The position numbers and the translations under genes are program-made. Below, one piece after another: positions 17,595-26,101 of a stretch of 64,000 nt of DNA. Each line of letters opens with the position of its first letter. Positions within the stretch are counted from its first letter, which is position 1. The notes under the pieces are model-generated. The model was not told where the DNA came from and searched no databases. It saw only the letters and a list, made by a program, of their open reading frames with translations. This DNA is from an uncultured Tenacibaculum sp. (lineage in GTDB: Bacteria; Bacteroidota; Bacteroidia; Flavobacteriales; Flavobacteriaceae), in the NCBI GenBank assembly GCA_947504185.1, contig CANNGJ010000001.1:186001-250000 (forward strand), written 5' to 3'.

Positions 17595-19166
17595 ATGAAA
17601 TTTGTACTTAAAATTATTGTTGCTTTTGTAGTTCATTGTTCGTTTGCCCAAAACACGATAACTGTAGAAATTATAGATACAGAAACCAACGACCCCGTTG
17701 CATTTCCTACCGTTAAATTTGTAGGAACTTCAAGAGGGATCGTTGCTGATTACAACGGACAATTTAGACTTCCAATTGATAAGCTAAAAAACATTACAAC
17801 CATAGAGATTTCTTCAATGGGCTTTCAACCTTTAGTTGTTGCGATTAACTCTTTGAACAGAAAAAAAATGAACACCTTACGAATGTCATCAAGTGAAGAG
17901 TTTCTTGATCCGGTGATTGTAAACGCTTCAAAAAAGAAATTATCTGCATTTAAAATAGTCCAAAAAGCTGTTTATTCCATTCAATCAAACTTAGCTTTAA
18001 CACCCCATTCGTATATTGGTTATTATAGAGATTATCAAATATGTAATGATGGAGAGTATTATAACTTAAATGAAGCCATTGTTGAAGAGTTTGATAACGG
18101 AATTTTATCTAATAAGTTAGTAGACAATAAAAACAAAAGTGTCTTATATAAATTCAATACTAATCTCAACTATAAAACAGATAGCTTATTGGCTGTATCA
18201 TATGATGATACTAATAAAAACATTAAAAACGCAAAAATCATAAGTTATGGAGGGAATGAATTAAGTATACTCAATGCACATAATCCAATTCGTCTTTTTA
18301 ACCAAAAGTCCTTTTCTTATGTATATAAATTAAAAGATGAATTTTTATCTAATCATGATTTCAAAAAATCAAAAAAAATCAAAAGTAATGGTGAAGCTTT
18401 AATTAGTATTACATTTACCAACAAACAAGATAAAACGTCTATCAGTCATCTAGTTAAAGGAGAAGTTAACATTTCTTTATCTGACTTTGCTATTCACAGT
18501 TTCAAATACACTGTTTATGATGCTGATACATCTCATATTCTCTTAAATGTAGATATTGAATACAGAAGGAGTAAACATAAAATGCACCTCAATTATATTA
18601 GTGTTAATAATTTATTTCATGGTGTTTTGGACAATGAAGTTTTTAGAGAACAAGAAATAACATATACCGCAGAAACAAAACGTTTTTCTATTCAATTCAA
18701 TAAAAAAATTAATTTGAGAACCTTAAAACTGAAGAATTTTTCTGTTTTGTATGATAACAAAGAAATTCCACTTACAAATATTTCAATTATAGATGATCAA
18801 AACATCGTTTTAGAGGTTGCAAAAAACTCTGACATCATAAACCCAGAGGTAAAGCAATTATTTAAAAAAGAAGCATCAAATAACACGTTTAATATCAAAA
18901 AAATAAAATCAGAAAAAATTAAGGTTTTTATTAAGAAAGTAAAAGATATTGATAATCGTCGTATTTATGAAAGAAATGAAAAACCTGTATATCAATTCAG
19001 AGAGTTTTTCGTTCAAGAAGTTTTTGAAAACAAGAACCTTAGTCCAAATATAAACTACGTAGACAAATTAAAACACCTTTCAAAATCTAAACTTAATACT
19101 TTTGAAAATGTAGATGATTACATTATTAATTCACCATTAATGAATAGAAAACTACCAAGTAAATAA
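17595..19166 (+). CDS. Carboxypeptidase-like regulatory domain-containing secreted protein
   Basis: A 523-residue protein with signal peptide MKFVLKIIVAFVVHCSFAQ. A CarboxypepD_reg-like beta-sandwich (about 20-100; VEIIDTETNDPVAFPTVKFVG and IEISSMGFQPLVV) follows, then a long region of unknown fold with many aromatic beta strands and a Lys-rich C-terminus. There is no TonB plug or barrel, so it is not a receptor. It is probably an outer-membrane or periplasmic protein of unknown function. The ATG at 17595 is preferred over upstream codons because it starts the signal peptide. Monocistronic and convergent with mutS, 12 bp away. Confidence 0.8.
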   Translation: MKFVLKIIVAFVVHCSFAQNTITVEIIDTETNDPVAFPTVKFVGTSRGIVADYNGQFRLPIDKLKNITTIEISSMGFQPLVVAINSLNRKKMNTLRMSSSEEFLDPVIVNASKKKLSAFKIVQKAVYSIQSNLALTPHSYIGYYRDYQICNDGEYYNLNEAIVEEFDNGILSNKLVDNKNKSVLYKFNTNLNYKTDSLLAVSYDDTNKNIKNAKIISYGGNELSILNAHNPIRLFNQKSFSYVYKLKDEFLSNHDFKKSKKIKSNGEALISITFTNKQDKTSISHLVKGEVNISLSDFAIHSFKYTVYDADTSHILLNVDIEYRRSKHKMHLNYISVNNLFHGVLDNEVFREQEITYTAETKRFSIQFNKKINLRTLKLKNFSVLYDNKEIPLTNISIIDDQNIVLEVAKNSDIINPEVKQLFKKEASNNTFNIKKIKSEKIKVFIKKVKDIDNRRIYERNEKPVYQFREFFVQEVFENKNLSPNINYVDKLKHLSKSKLNTFENVDDYIINSPLMNRKLPSK

Positions 19167-19178
19167 AAATAACTCCTT

Positions 19179-21806
19179 TTACTTTTTTGTAAGCATTCGC
19201 TTAATTTCATTCAGCTTCATTAAAGCTTCAATTGGTGTAAGCGTATCTATATTAGTAGTTAATATTTCTTCTCTTATATCTTCTAACAAAGGATCATCTA
19301 ACTGAAAAAAGCTCATTTGCATTTCTTCATGTTGCGTTTCTTTCAATACTTCCTTTACTTCTTTTTGCGAATGAGAATCTTCTAATTGCTTTAAAATTTT
19401 CTGCGCTCTATGAATTACCATATTCGGCATACCAGCTAATTTAGCTACATGAATACCAAAACTGTGATTACTACCACCTGCAACTAGTTTACGCAAGAAA
19501 ATAATACTGTCTTTTAACTCTTTTACCGATACGTTAAAATTCTTAATACGTTCAAACGTAGTGGTCATTTCATTAAGTTCGTGATAATGTGTTGCAAATA
19601 AAGTTTTTGCTTTCGAAGGATGCTCATGTAGATACTCTGAAATAGCCCAAGCAATTGAAATTCCGTCGTAAGTAGAAGTTCCACGACCAATTTCATCTAA
19701 CAATACTAAACTACGTTCTGAAATATTATTTAAGATTGATGCTGTTTCATTCATTTCTACCATAAAAGTAGATTCTCCCATCGAAATATTATCGCTGGCT
19801 CCTACTCTTGTAAAAATCTTATCTACAATACCAATTCGAGCATTTTGAGCAGGCACATAACTTCCCATTTGTGCTAATAAAACAATCAATGCCGTTTGGC
19901 GTAAAATAGCAGATTTACCCGACATATTCGGACCTGTAATCATAATGATTTGCTGTTGATTTCGATTCAACACCACATCATTTGCAATATACTCTTCACC
20001 AATCGGCAACTGTTTTTCAATAACAGGGTGACGACCGTTTTTAATTTCAATATCAGTGCTCTCATCCATCATCGGACGCACATAATTGTTATCCATTGCC
20101 AATGTAGCAAACGATAACAGTCCGTCTATTTTAGCAACATTTTGAGCATTTTGCTGTACAGGTTGTACAAAACCAATAATGAACTCAACTAATTTTGCAA
20201 AAATCTCAGTTTCTAATTGCTGAATTTTCTCTTCAGCCCCTAAAATTTTAGCTTCGTATTCCTTTAATTCTTCCGTAATATAACGCTCCGCATTTACTAA
20301 AGTTTGCTTACGAACCCACTCTTCAGGAACATCATCTTTGTATCTATTTCTAACTTCGATATAGTATCCAAAAACATTATTAAACGCAATTTTTAAGCTG
20401 GATATTCCTGTTCGCTCAGTTTCGCGAGCTAACATATTATCTAAATACTCTTTCCCTGAATTAGATATGTTTCGTAACTCATCCAATTCAGCAGAAACAC
20501 CATTTGCAATCGCGTTTCCTTTATTAATATTTACTGGAGCTTCTTCAAATACACTCTCGGTAATTTTATCAATTAACAACTTACAATCATGTAATTGTTT
20601 TCCGATTTCTTTAACCGTTTTATTTTTACTTTTCTCAGCAGCTTCTTTTATCGGTAAAATAGCTTTTAAAGAATTCTTTAAAAGAATTACTTCTCTTGGA
20701 GAAACTTTACCTGTTGCAACTTTAGATATCAATCGTTCGATATCAGATATTTGTTTTAATTGATAAGTTACCGTTTCATGAAAATCATCATTATCAATTA
20801 AAAACTTCACCAACTCATGGCGTTGTTTAATCTGTTCTATATCTTTTAATGGAAGTGCTAACCAACGCTTTAACAAGCGACCTCCCATTGGTGAAATCGT
20901 TTTATCAATAACGTTTAATAACGAAACTGAGTTTACCGAATTACCTCCGTATAACTCAAGGTTTTTCACAGTAAAACGATCCATCCACACATAATTATCT
21001 TCAGCTATTCTGCTTATTGACTGTATGTGATCTATTTTATTATGTTGTGTTTCTGATAAATAATACATTACTGCTCCACCAGCAATAACTCCGTATTCTA
21101 ACTCATCAACACCAAATCCTTTTAAATTTTTAACTTTAAAATGATTGCTTAATAATTCGTTACCATATTCTTTTTGAAAAATCCAATCTTCTAAATAAAA
21201 CGTATGAAAACGATTCGTAAACAACTCTAAAAAACGTTGTTTGTTTTTCTTTTCTACCAAGACTTCACTAGGTAAAAAATTCTGTAGTAATTTATCAATA
21301 TACTCTTCGTTTCCTTGTGCGATTAAAAACTCACCTGTAGAAACATCTAAAAAAGAAACTCCTAATAACTTCTTGCCGAAATGTACAGCTGCTAAAAAAT
21401 TGTTGGATTTCGATTGTAAAACCTCATCGTTTAAAGCAACCCCTGGAGTTACCAATTCGGTAACACCCCGTTTTACAATCTTCTTGGTCATTTTCGGATC
21501 TTCTAACTGATCGCAAATAGCCACACGTGAACCAGACTTTACTAACTTAGGTAAGTAGGTGTTTAACGAATGATGTGGAAAACCTGCCAAAGCAGTTTCA
21601 CTTTCACTACCTGCACCTCTTTTGGTTAAAATTATTCCTAAAACTTCGGATGCTTTTACCGCATCTTCTCCAAAGGTTTCGTAAAAATCTCCTACTCTAA
21701 AAAGTAACATTGCATCCGGATATTTTGTTTTAATTCCGTTGTATTGTTGCATTAGCGGAGTTACCTTTTTTGCCTTTGTTTTTGCCAAGTTTCTAGATTT
21801 TTTCAA
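19179..21806 (-). CDS. mutS: DNA mismatch repair protein MutS
   Basis: The 875 residues are full length for MutS1. The mismatch-reading motif F41-Y-E43 ([11 protein letters not shown]) identifies MutS1 rather than MutS2. The C-terminal ATPase has Walker A GPNMSGKS near residue 625, then [16 protein letters not shown], Walker [17 protein letters not shown] and FATHYHEL. It binds base mismatches and recruits MutL. It is divergent from a SpoU methyltransferase, with 46 bp between them. Confidence 0.98.
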   Translation of the reverse strand: MKKSRNLAKTKAKKVTPLMQQYNGIKTKYPDAMLLFRVGDFYETFGEDAVKASEVLGIILTKRGAGSESETALAGFPHHSLNTYLPKLVKSGSRVAICDQLEDPKMTKKIVKRGVTELVTPGVALNDEVLQSKSNNFLAAVHFGKKLLGVSFLDVSTGEFLIAQGNEEYIDKLLQNFLPSEVLVEKKNKQRFLELFTNRFHTFYLEDWIFQKEYGNELLSNHFKVKNLKGFGVDELEYGVIAGGAVMYYLSETQHNKIDHIQSISRIAEDNYVWMDRFTVKNLELYGGNSVNSVSLLNVIDKTISPMGGRLLKRWLALPLKDIEQIKQRHELVKFLIDNDDFHETVTYQLKQISDIERLISKVATGKVSPREVILLKNSLKAILPIKEAAEKSKNKTVKEIGKQLHDCKLLIDKITESVFEEAPVNINKGNAIANGVSAELDELRNISNSGKEYLDNMLARETERTGISSLKIAFNNVFGYYIEVRNRYKDDVPEEWVRKQTLVNAERYITEELKEYEAKILGAEEKIQQLETEIFAKLVEFIIGFVQPVQQNAQNVAKIDGLLSFATLAMDNNYVRPMMDESTDIEIKNGRHPVIEKQLPIGEEYIANDVVLNRNQQQIIMITGPNMSGKSAILRQTALIVLLAQMGSYVPAQNARIGIVDKIFTRVGASDNISMGESTFMVEMNETASILNNISERSLVLLDEIGRGTSTYDGISIAWAISEYLHEHPSKAKTLFATHYHELNEMTTTFERIKNFNVSVKELKDSIIFLRKLVAGGSNHSFGIHVAKLAGMPNMVIHRAQKILKQLEDSHSQKEVKEVLKETQHEEMQMSFFQLDDPLLEDIREEILTTNIDTLTPIEALMKLNEIKRMLTKK

Positions 21807-21852
21807 TTAGTTTTGCGAAGATAAATATTCGATTTGAAAGTTAACATTTTTT

Positions 21853-22383
21853 ATGAGAAAACTAAAGAATAGCGAGTTAGGTAGAAAAACGGTTGAAGAA
21901 TTTAAACAAACTGAAAAAACACCAATTATTGTGGTGCTTGATAATATTCGTAGTTTAAATAATATTGGTTCAGTTTTTAGAACTTCGGATGCTTTTTTAA
22001 TCGAAAAAATTTATTTGTGTGGTATTACTGCTACACCTCCTAACAAAGAAATTCATAAAACTGCTTTAGGGGCTACTGAATCGGTTGACTGGGAATATGT
22101 AGAAGATACTTTAACATTAGTTAATCAGTTAAAAAATGATGGTGTTTTTGTAGCTTCAATAGAACAGGCGGAAAACAGTACCATGCTAAATGATTTTACA
22201 CCTCAACCAAATAAAAAATACGCCATTGTAATGGGTAATGAGGTAAAAGGTGTACAGCAAGAAATTGTTTCAGCTTCAGATTTTTGTATTGAAATACCAC
22301 AGCTAGGAACCAAACATTCTTTAAATATTTCTGTGAGTTGTGGGGTTGTACTTTGGGATTTGTTTAATAAAGTAACTTCATAA
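21853..22383 (+). CDS. SpoU/TrmH-family RNA 2'-O-methyltransferase
   Basis: A 176-residue SPOUT enzyme with the three family motifs. Motif 1 is NIRSLNNIGSVFRTSDAF (Asn-x3-Arg-type catalytic loop), motif 2 is AIVMGNEVKGV, and motif 3 is LNISVSCGVVLWDLF, which forms the deep trefoil knot that binds SAM. It methylates ribose 2'-OH in tRNA or rRNA, but the site cannot be assigned from the sequence. There is no N-terminal substrate-binding domain. It is adjacent and divergent to mutS, without an evident functional link. Confidence 0.92.
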   Translation: MRKLKNSELGRKTVEEFKQTEKTPIIVVLDNIRSLNNIGSVFRTSDAFLIEKIYLCGITATPPNKEIHKTALGATESVDWEYVEDTLTLVNQLKNDGVFVASIEQAENSTMLNDFTPQPNKKYAIVMGNEVKGVQQEIVSASDFCIEIPQLGTKHSLNISVSCGVVLWDLFNKVTS

Positions 22384-22388
22384 CTCCC

Positions 22389-22513
22389 TCATTACAAGAA
22401 AGGCACAAGCGAAGAATCTGCCAATGAAGAACTCAAAATATACAGATTGTGCTTTACTACCGTTCGTAATGACAGAAACTACACCCCATTACAAGGAAGT
22501 ATGACGAAGTAAT
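22389..22513 (-). repeat. Palindromic interspersed repeat (reverse orientation)
   Basis: The core at 22389-22473 ends in near-inverted termini (TCATTAC ... GTAATGAC) and, read on the minus strand, runs GTCATTACGAA ... CAATCTGT ... AGATT ... CGCTTGTGCCT ... TGTAATGA. The same order of words occurs on the plus strand at 25709-25802. A second partial unit with CATTACAAGG ... GTAATGAC extends to 22513. No ORF is present. It fills the gap between the methyltransferase and the small peptide gene. Confidence 0.7.
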
Positions 22514-22617
22514 GACAAAAAAATAGTTAATTTCTTGTCTTTCTCCCATAAACACTATACTTTAGGGGCACAATTATTACCCCCCACAAATAATAATTTA
22601 ATTAAAACCCTACAATT

Positions 22618-22734
22618 ATGGAAAACAAAAATTTACAAGAAATGGAAATGACATTAAGCCCTGCAGGAACTGATACTGGTGTTGATACTGGCGGAACAGG
22701 AAATGGAAGTGGTGATGGTGGAGGAAAAAAATAA
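22618..22734 (+). CDS. Gly-rich small peptide, 38 residues, upstream of the sensor kinase
   Basis: A short ORF with an acidic, Met-rich leader-like half (MENKNLQEMEMTLSPAG) followed by a Gly/Asp/Thr-rich half (repeats of DTG, then GNGSGDGGG) and a KK end. It has an ATG and a stop, and a strong terminator 26 bases downstream, so it is a self-contained transcript. The bipartite plan of a charged leader and a low-complexity core recalls ribosomally made precursor or signal peptides. No maturation or export gene is next to it. A two-component system follows directly. No homolog recognised. Confidence 0.6.
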   Translation: MENKNLQEMEMTLSPAGTDTGVDTGGTGNGSGDGGGKK

Positions 22735-22759
22735 ACGTTCCTACTAACCTTAAAAACTC

Positions 22760-22793
22760 ACCCCTCACTATTGATTAAATATGAGGGGTTTTA
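22760..22793 (+). terminator. Rho-independent terminator of the 38-residue peptide gene
   Basis: The stem ACCCCTCA / TGAGGGGT with a 14-base loop is followed by TTTTAAC. It separates the peptide gene from the sensor kinase, so the kinase needs its own promoter or read-through. Confidence 0.8.
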
Positions 22794-22828
22794 ACTTTAA
22801 ATAAATTATTTCATTTTAATATCCTTTT

Positions 22829-24724
22829 TTGCATTTATTTATTTTGAAATATTTCCCAGTTTTATTATTATTATTTTCTTTATTTCTTTTTTCTCAAAAA
22901 CAAGAAATAGACTCTACTACCGCCGTATTAAAGGAAAAATTAGTAAAAAAAGGCCTTAGAGGCTACTATGAAAAAGATACTTTTATTCTTAAAAAAGCAA
23001 ATAATAACTTGCTAAAACTATATACTAAAACTAATGATTCTTCTATATTAGCAAAACATTATCTTTTTAAAGCTTTATTTAATAAAATAATACATAACTC
23101 TGACAGCGCTTTTCAATACTATCATCAATCGAAAAACATTTCAACACTAATAAAAGACTCTCTTTCAGCTGGTTGCAGATTGTTAAGTATTGCAAATTTA
23201 CAAAGAGAAGCTAAAGATTATTTAGGAAGCGAAATTATCTCAATTGAAGCTTTACACTACTTGGAACCCATTAAAGCCCACGAATTTACAGTTTACGTAT
23301 ATAATAATTTAGGAATTGTATCAAAAGAGTTAAATCAGAATGATGAAGCAATTAAATATTATAAAAAGGCTTTAAAAACAAATAATCTAAAAACTGATTT
23401 ACAAAAAAAAGAAGAAGGTTATTTATATATTATAAATAATCTAGGGCACCTATATCAACTACAAGGTCAACACTCAAAGGCTATTTCCTATTTTAAAAAG
23501 GGATTGATCTATAATGATATTGAGAGAAAATATCCTATTCAATATGCTTTTTTACTAGAAAATTTAGCTTTTAGTAATTTTTCTATTGGTAAAACAAAAA
23601 AAGTTTTAGATCAGTATAAAAAAGTACTTACTATTAGGAGGCAGTTAAAGGAATATCAAGAATTAAGCACAACTCACATTAACTTAGCAGACTACTATAA
23701 AAAATTTAAAAATCAAAAAAAAGCTGTATATCACTCCAATGAAGCTTTAAAATATGCCAAACAAACTCATAACAACAAACGTTGGTTAGAAGCTTTACAA
23801 AACCTTTCTGAGCTAACCACAGGTGAGCAATCAAAAAAATATTTACAAGAATATATTACGCTAAACGATAGTTTATTTCAAAAAGAGCGTCTGTTGAAAA
23901 ACCAATTTGCTAAAATTCGCTATGAAACCGATAAAAAAGAAAAAGAAAATACGGTTTTAAAAACCGATAATGAAAAAAAACAAGCAGAAATCACCTATCA
24001 AAAACAACAAAAAACTATTGGTTGGTTAGCTGCTGCGAGTGGTATATTACTCTTTGGTTTAAGTGTGATGTTTTTCTTTCAAAGAAGAAGAAAACTATTA
24101 TATCAAGCACAATTAGAAAGAGTACAAGCAAGAGAACATGAACGCCAACAAATTGCAAAATCTTTACACGATGAAGTAGCAGGAGATTTACGTTTATTAC
24201 ATCAAAAATTAGAAAAATCGAATTTATTAGAAGAAGCTAAAAAACTAGATACCGTTAAAGACAACGTACGTAATTTATCACATCAATTAAGTAGTGTAAG
24301 TTTTGATAAGGTTTCTTTTAAAGATCAAATAATTAACTTAGTAAGCGATTATTTTGAACTTGATTTTAGAATAACCGTTACAGGTTTACAAGAATACGAT
24401 TGGCAAACCATAAACGATGCGATTAAACGTTTGCTATATTTAAGTACTCGAGAAAGTATACAAAACAGTAAAAAATATGCTCAGGCAAGTAAGCTAACAA
24501 TAGACTTTGCCCTAGAAAAAAAATATGTACATTTGACTATTACTGATAATGGTATTGGTTTTGATACTAATGTTAGTAAAAAAGGAATTGGTTTACAAAA
24601 CCTACAAGAACGTGTTGAAGAGTTAAACGGAACTCTAGATATTGATAGTGAAGTAGGTAACGGAACCAAAACGAATATTCAAATACCTTTAAATGCCTGG
24701 ACAAACAAAAATACTTCTAGTTGA
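22829..24724 (+). CDS. TPR-containing sensor histidine kinase (NarL-type partner class)
   Basis: About 631 residues. A signal-anchor or signal peptide (YFPVLLLLFSLFLFSQ) leads into roughly six tetratricopeptide repeats in the periplasm (about 90-340). A coiled coil and one transmembrane helix (about 390-412; GWLAAASGILLFGLSVMFFF) follow, then a HisKA_3 dimerisation domain with His447 in IAKSLHDEVAGDL. The HATPase contains RESIQNSKKYAQA, DNGIGF and GIGLQNLQERVEEL. The start codon is TTG. It overlaps its response regulator by 32 bp. Signals for this class are poorly known, and the TPRs suggest protein or peptide sensing. Confidence 0.9.
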   Translation: MHLFILKYFPVLLLLFSLFLFSQKQEIDSTTAVLKEKLVKKGLRGYYEKDTFILKKANNNLLKLYTKTNDSSILAKHYLFKALFNKIIHNSDSAFQYYHQSKNISTLIKDSLSAGCRLLSIANLQREAKDYLGSEIISIEALHYLEPIKAHEFTVYVYNNLGIVSKELNQNDEAIKYYKKALKTNNLKTDLQKKEEGYLYIINNLGHLYQLQGQHSKAISYFKKGLIYNDIERKYPIQYAFLLENLAFSNFSIGKTKKVLDQYKKVLTIRRQLKEYQELSTTHINLADYYKKFKNQKKAVYHSNEALKYAKQTHNNKRWLEALQNLSELTTGEQSKKYLQEYITLNDSLFQKERLLKNQFAKIRYETDKKEKENTVLKTDNEKKQAEITYQKQQKTIGWLAAASGILLFGLSVMFFFQRRRKLLYQAQLERVQAREHERQQIAKSLHDEVAGDLRLLHQKLEKSNLLEEAKKLDTVKDNVRNLSHQLSSVSFDKVSFKDQIINLVSDYFELDFRITVTGLQEYDWQTINDAIKRLLYLSTRESIQNSKKYAQASKLTIDFALEKKYVHLTITDNGIGFDTNVSKKGIGLQNLQERVEELNGTLDIDSEVGNGTKTNIQIPLNAWTNKNTSS

Positions 24725-25370
24725 TGACCATCAATTAATTATTGAAGGTATTCTGTCGTATTTAAAAGACATTGACAGCTTAGAAATTGAAACTGTAAAT
24801 TCTTGTGATGAAGCTTTTTCAAGAATAAAATCTAGTATCAATGAAGCTCCTTTTCATATTGTTTTTACCGATTTAAGTTTTGATAATAATGAAGAGAATG
24901 TTGTTTTAGATGGAGGTGAAGCTTTAATAAAAGCGATTCAGAAAGAAGAATTAGATATTAAAACAGGAGTAATTACTGGGCATTCAGAAATTAATCGTGT
25001 TTTTAATGTAATTCATAATTTAAACCCTTCTGCTTATATTTTAAAGGGTAGTTGCAACACAGATGAATTAACTTTTGCTATTCAAAAAATGCTAAAAGGT
25101 GAAGTATATTATACACACGAAATTCATCAAAAATTATTAAAAAGAGCTTTGGTAGAAATTCAAATGGATGAAATTGCTATTCAAATTTTAAAAGAATTGC
25201 CTAAGCATCCAAAAATCACCAATTTAGAGGGTTCAATTAAAAAAAGAGATGGCTCTTTAGTTAAGGTTCGTGCTATAGAAAGTAAGTTAGCAAAGCTTCG
25301 TATCGATTTACAGGCGAATAATAATACCGACTTGGTATTAAAAGCTAAAGAATTAGGAATTATAGATTAG
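24693..25370 (+). CDS. Response regulator with divergent LuxR/NarL-like C-terminus
   Basis: A 225-residue protein. The receiver domain (about 1-125) has LLVDDHQLIIEGIL, phospho-acceptor Asp60 in VFTDLSFD, Thr in GVITGHSE and Lys in YILKGS. The C-terminal part (about 150-225) has VRAIESKLAKLRIDLQANN and DLVLKAKELGIID. These align by eye with the recognition helix and last helix of LuxR-type HTH domains but lack the usual LTxRE start. An insertion (EGSIKKRDGSLVK) sits where the HTH turn should be. It overlaps the kinase gene, and seven bases after its stop the first of three identical regulatory modules begins. Confidence 0.85.
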   Translation: MPGQTKILLVDDHQLIIEGILSYLKDIDSLEIETVNSCDEAFSRIKSSINEAPFHIVFTDLSFDNNEENVVLDGGEALIKAIQKEELDIKTGVITGHSEINRVFNVIHNLNPSAYILKGSCNTDELTFAIQKMLKGEVYYTHEIHQKLLKRALVEIQMDEIAIQILKELPKHPKITNLEGSIKKRDGSLVKVRAIESKLAKLRIDLQANNNTDLVLKAKELGIID

Positions 25371-25376
25371 CTTTTT

Positions 25377-25441
25377 GCGGTAATCCACACTTTTTTCTGC
25401 GGTAATCCCCTTTTTAAGCTTAAACATTCAATATATCTTTG
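25377..25441 (+). promoter_or_regulatory. Regulatory module 1: two 22-bp-spaced direct repeats plus -7 box
   Basis: GCGGTAATCC occurs at 25377-25386 and again at 25399-25408 (period 22). Each copy is followed by a C-rich then T-rich spacer. The -7 box TATCTTTG is at 25434-25441, 35 bp after the second repeat starts. The -33 position holds TTT rather than TTG, as expected for an activator-dependent promoter. The same geometry recurs exactly at 25556 and 25863. Binding by the adjacent response regulator is inferred from position. Confidence 0.7.
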
Positions 25442-25444
25442 TAT

Positions 25445-25538
25445 CAGAATTCAACTACTCTTGGGGAAAATTCTGAAAAGAAAGAAGAAAATTAAAATAA
25501 ACCTTTTAGGCAAATGCCTAAAAGGTTTATTTATTTTA
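25445..25538 (+). ncRNA. Predicted short transcript 1 (small RNA or decayed peptide gene)
   Basis: A transcript starting about 4 bases after the -7 box would open with the stem CAGAATT (25445-25451) / AATTCTG (25469-25475). The motif TTGGGGAAAA sits in its 3' arm. An A/G-rich stretch and a perfect 13-bp terminator hairpin follow. A frame opening TTG-GGG-AAA (M-G-K) resembles the start of the 33-residue peptide in unit 3. It has no stop before the terminator, so it does not look like a working gene. Confidence 0.45.
25499..25538 (+). terminator. Terminator of short transcript 1
   Basis: A perfect 13-bp stem AAACCTTTTAGGC / GCCTAAAAGGTTT with a 4-base loop, followed by ATTTATTTTAT. Confidence 0.85.
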
Positions 25539-25555
25539 TATAAAATCGAGATTTT

Positions 25556-25620
25556 GCGGAAATCCACATTTTTTTCTGCGGATATCCCCTTTTCGAAACA
25601 AGTAAATAGCTATATGTTTG
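25556..25620 (+). promoter_or_regulatory. Regulatory module 2: two 22-bp-spaced direct repeats plus -7 box
   Basis: GCGGAAATCC at 25556-25565 and GCGGATATCC at 25578-25587 (period 22). The -7 box TATGTTTG is at 25613-25620, again 35 bp after the second repeat start. The -33 position reads TTT. Spacing is identical to modules 1 and 3. Confidence 0.7.
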
Positions 25621-25623
25621 TAG

Positions 25624-25703
25624 TATCAACTTTCGTTGTATAATGAAAGAGGATATTTAAGGGGAAAAATTAACCTTCTAGAGCTTTCTAGAAGGTTTTT
25701 TGT
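25624..25703 (+). ncRNA. Predicted short transcript 2 (small RNA)
   Basis: A transcript of about 80 bases with a 5' stem-loop (ATCAAC / GTTGTAT, or CTTTC / GAAAG), the shared motif AAGGGGAAAAATTAA, and a perfect terminator. The only ORF is five codons (ATG at 25643). It therefore looks like a small RNA or an emptied peptide unit. Confidence 0.45.
25672..25703 (+). terminator. Terminator of short transcript 2
   Basis: A perfect 11-bp stem AACCTTCTAGA / TCTAGAAGGTT with loop GCTT, followed by TTTTTG. Confidence 0.85.
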
Positions 25704-25708
25704 TTTCC

Positions 25709-25802
25709 GTCATTGCGAATATAACAGGGTGAAATGAAGCAATCTGTTATTTATGTATTCCTAATTTAAAGATTACTTTGTTCGTGCCTCTCTCGTAATG
25801 AC
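25709..25802 (+). repeat. Palindromic interspersed repeat (forward orientation)
   Basis: A 94-bp unit from GTCATTGCGAA to CGTAATGAC with near-inverted termini. Internal words GAAGCAATCTGT, AGATTACTTTG and TTCGTGCCTCTCTCG correspond in order to the minus-strand copy at 22389-22473. The GTCATTGCGA-type repeat is familiar in flavobacterial intergenic DNA, in my recollection. No ORF. Confidence 0.7.
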
Positions 25803-25862
25803 ATTCTTTTCCATCATTGTTATCATCGGATAATAATTTACTTAAAGGTTTTATCCATAAAA

Positions 25863-25927
25863 TCGGAAATCCACACTTTTTTCTGTGGATATCCCCTTTT
25901 TAAAACTAAACTTCTAACATACATTTG
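25863..25927 (+). promoter_or_regulatory. Regulatory module 3: two 22-bp-spaced direct repeats plus -7 box
   Basis: TCGGAAATCC at 25863-25872 and GTGGATATCC at 25885-25894 (period 22). The -7 box TACATTTG is at 25920-25927, 35 bp after the second repeat start. The -33 position reads TTT. It drives the 33-residue peptide unit. Between modules 2 and 3 lies the interspersed repeat, plus about 60 bp in which I see nothing. Confidence 0.7.
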
Positions 25928-25976
25928 TAATGTTCTTTTGAACAAAACATTAAGGGGAAATTAAAAAATGTAAAAA

Positions 25977-26078
25977 ATGGGGAAATTTTTACTTACAAAA
26001 ACTACTAAAGGGGTTAATAGTTTTTTTTCAGCATTAGCTGAGTTTGGAAAAGGAGCTGGTTATGCTTTAAGACACTAA
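25977..26078 (+). CDS. Small amphipathic peptide, 33 residues
   Basis: The ORF begins MGKFLLTKTTKGVNSFFSAL and ends with a Gly/Ala-rich segment (EFGKGAGYALRH). It is basic (several Lys, Arg and His against one Glu) and would form an amphipathic helix with small-residue GxGAG-type packing, as in bacteriocin-like or membrane-active peptides. It lacks a conventional signal peptide. The leader carries a stem-loop (AATGTT / AACATT) and the AAGGGGAAA motif shared with units 1 and 2. A strong terminator follows. Expression is probably under the adjacent two-component system. No homolog recognised. Confidence 0.55.
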   Translation: MGKFLLTKTTKGVNSFFSALAEFGKGAGYALRH

Positions 26079-26101
26079 ATAAACTAACCAAAAAAAGTGT
26101 A

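Noticed and set aside
25461..25643. 60-residue ORF from TTG at 25461 in short transcript 1
   Set aside because: It reads straight through the perfect terminator hairpin and into regulatory module 2, so it is not a likely protein.
25377..25927. CRISPR array
   Set aside because: The repeats are pairs of 10-bp words inside promoters separated by 150-300 bp of transcribed units, not regular repeats with unique spacers, and no cas genes are present.
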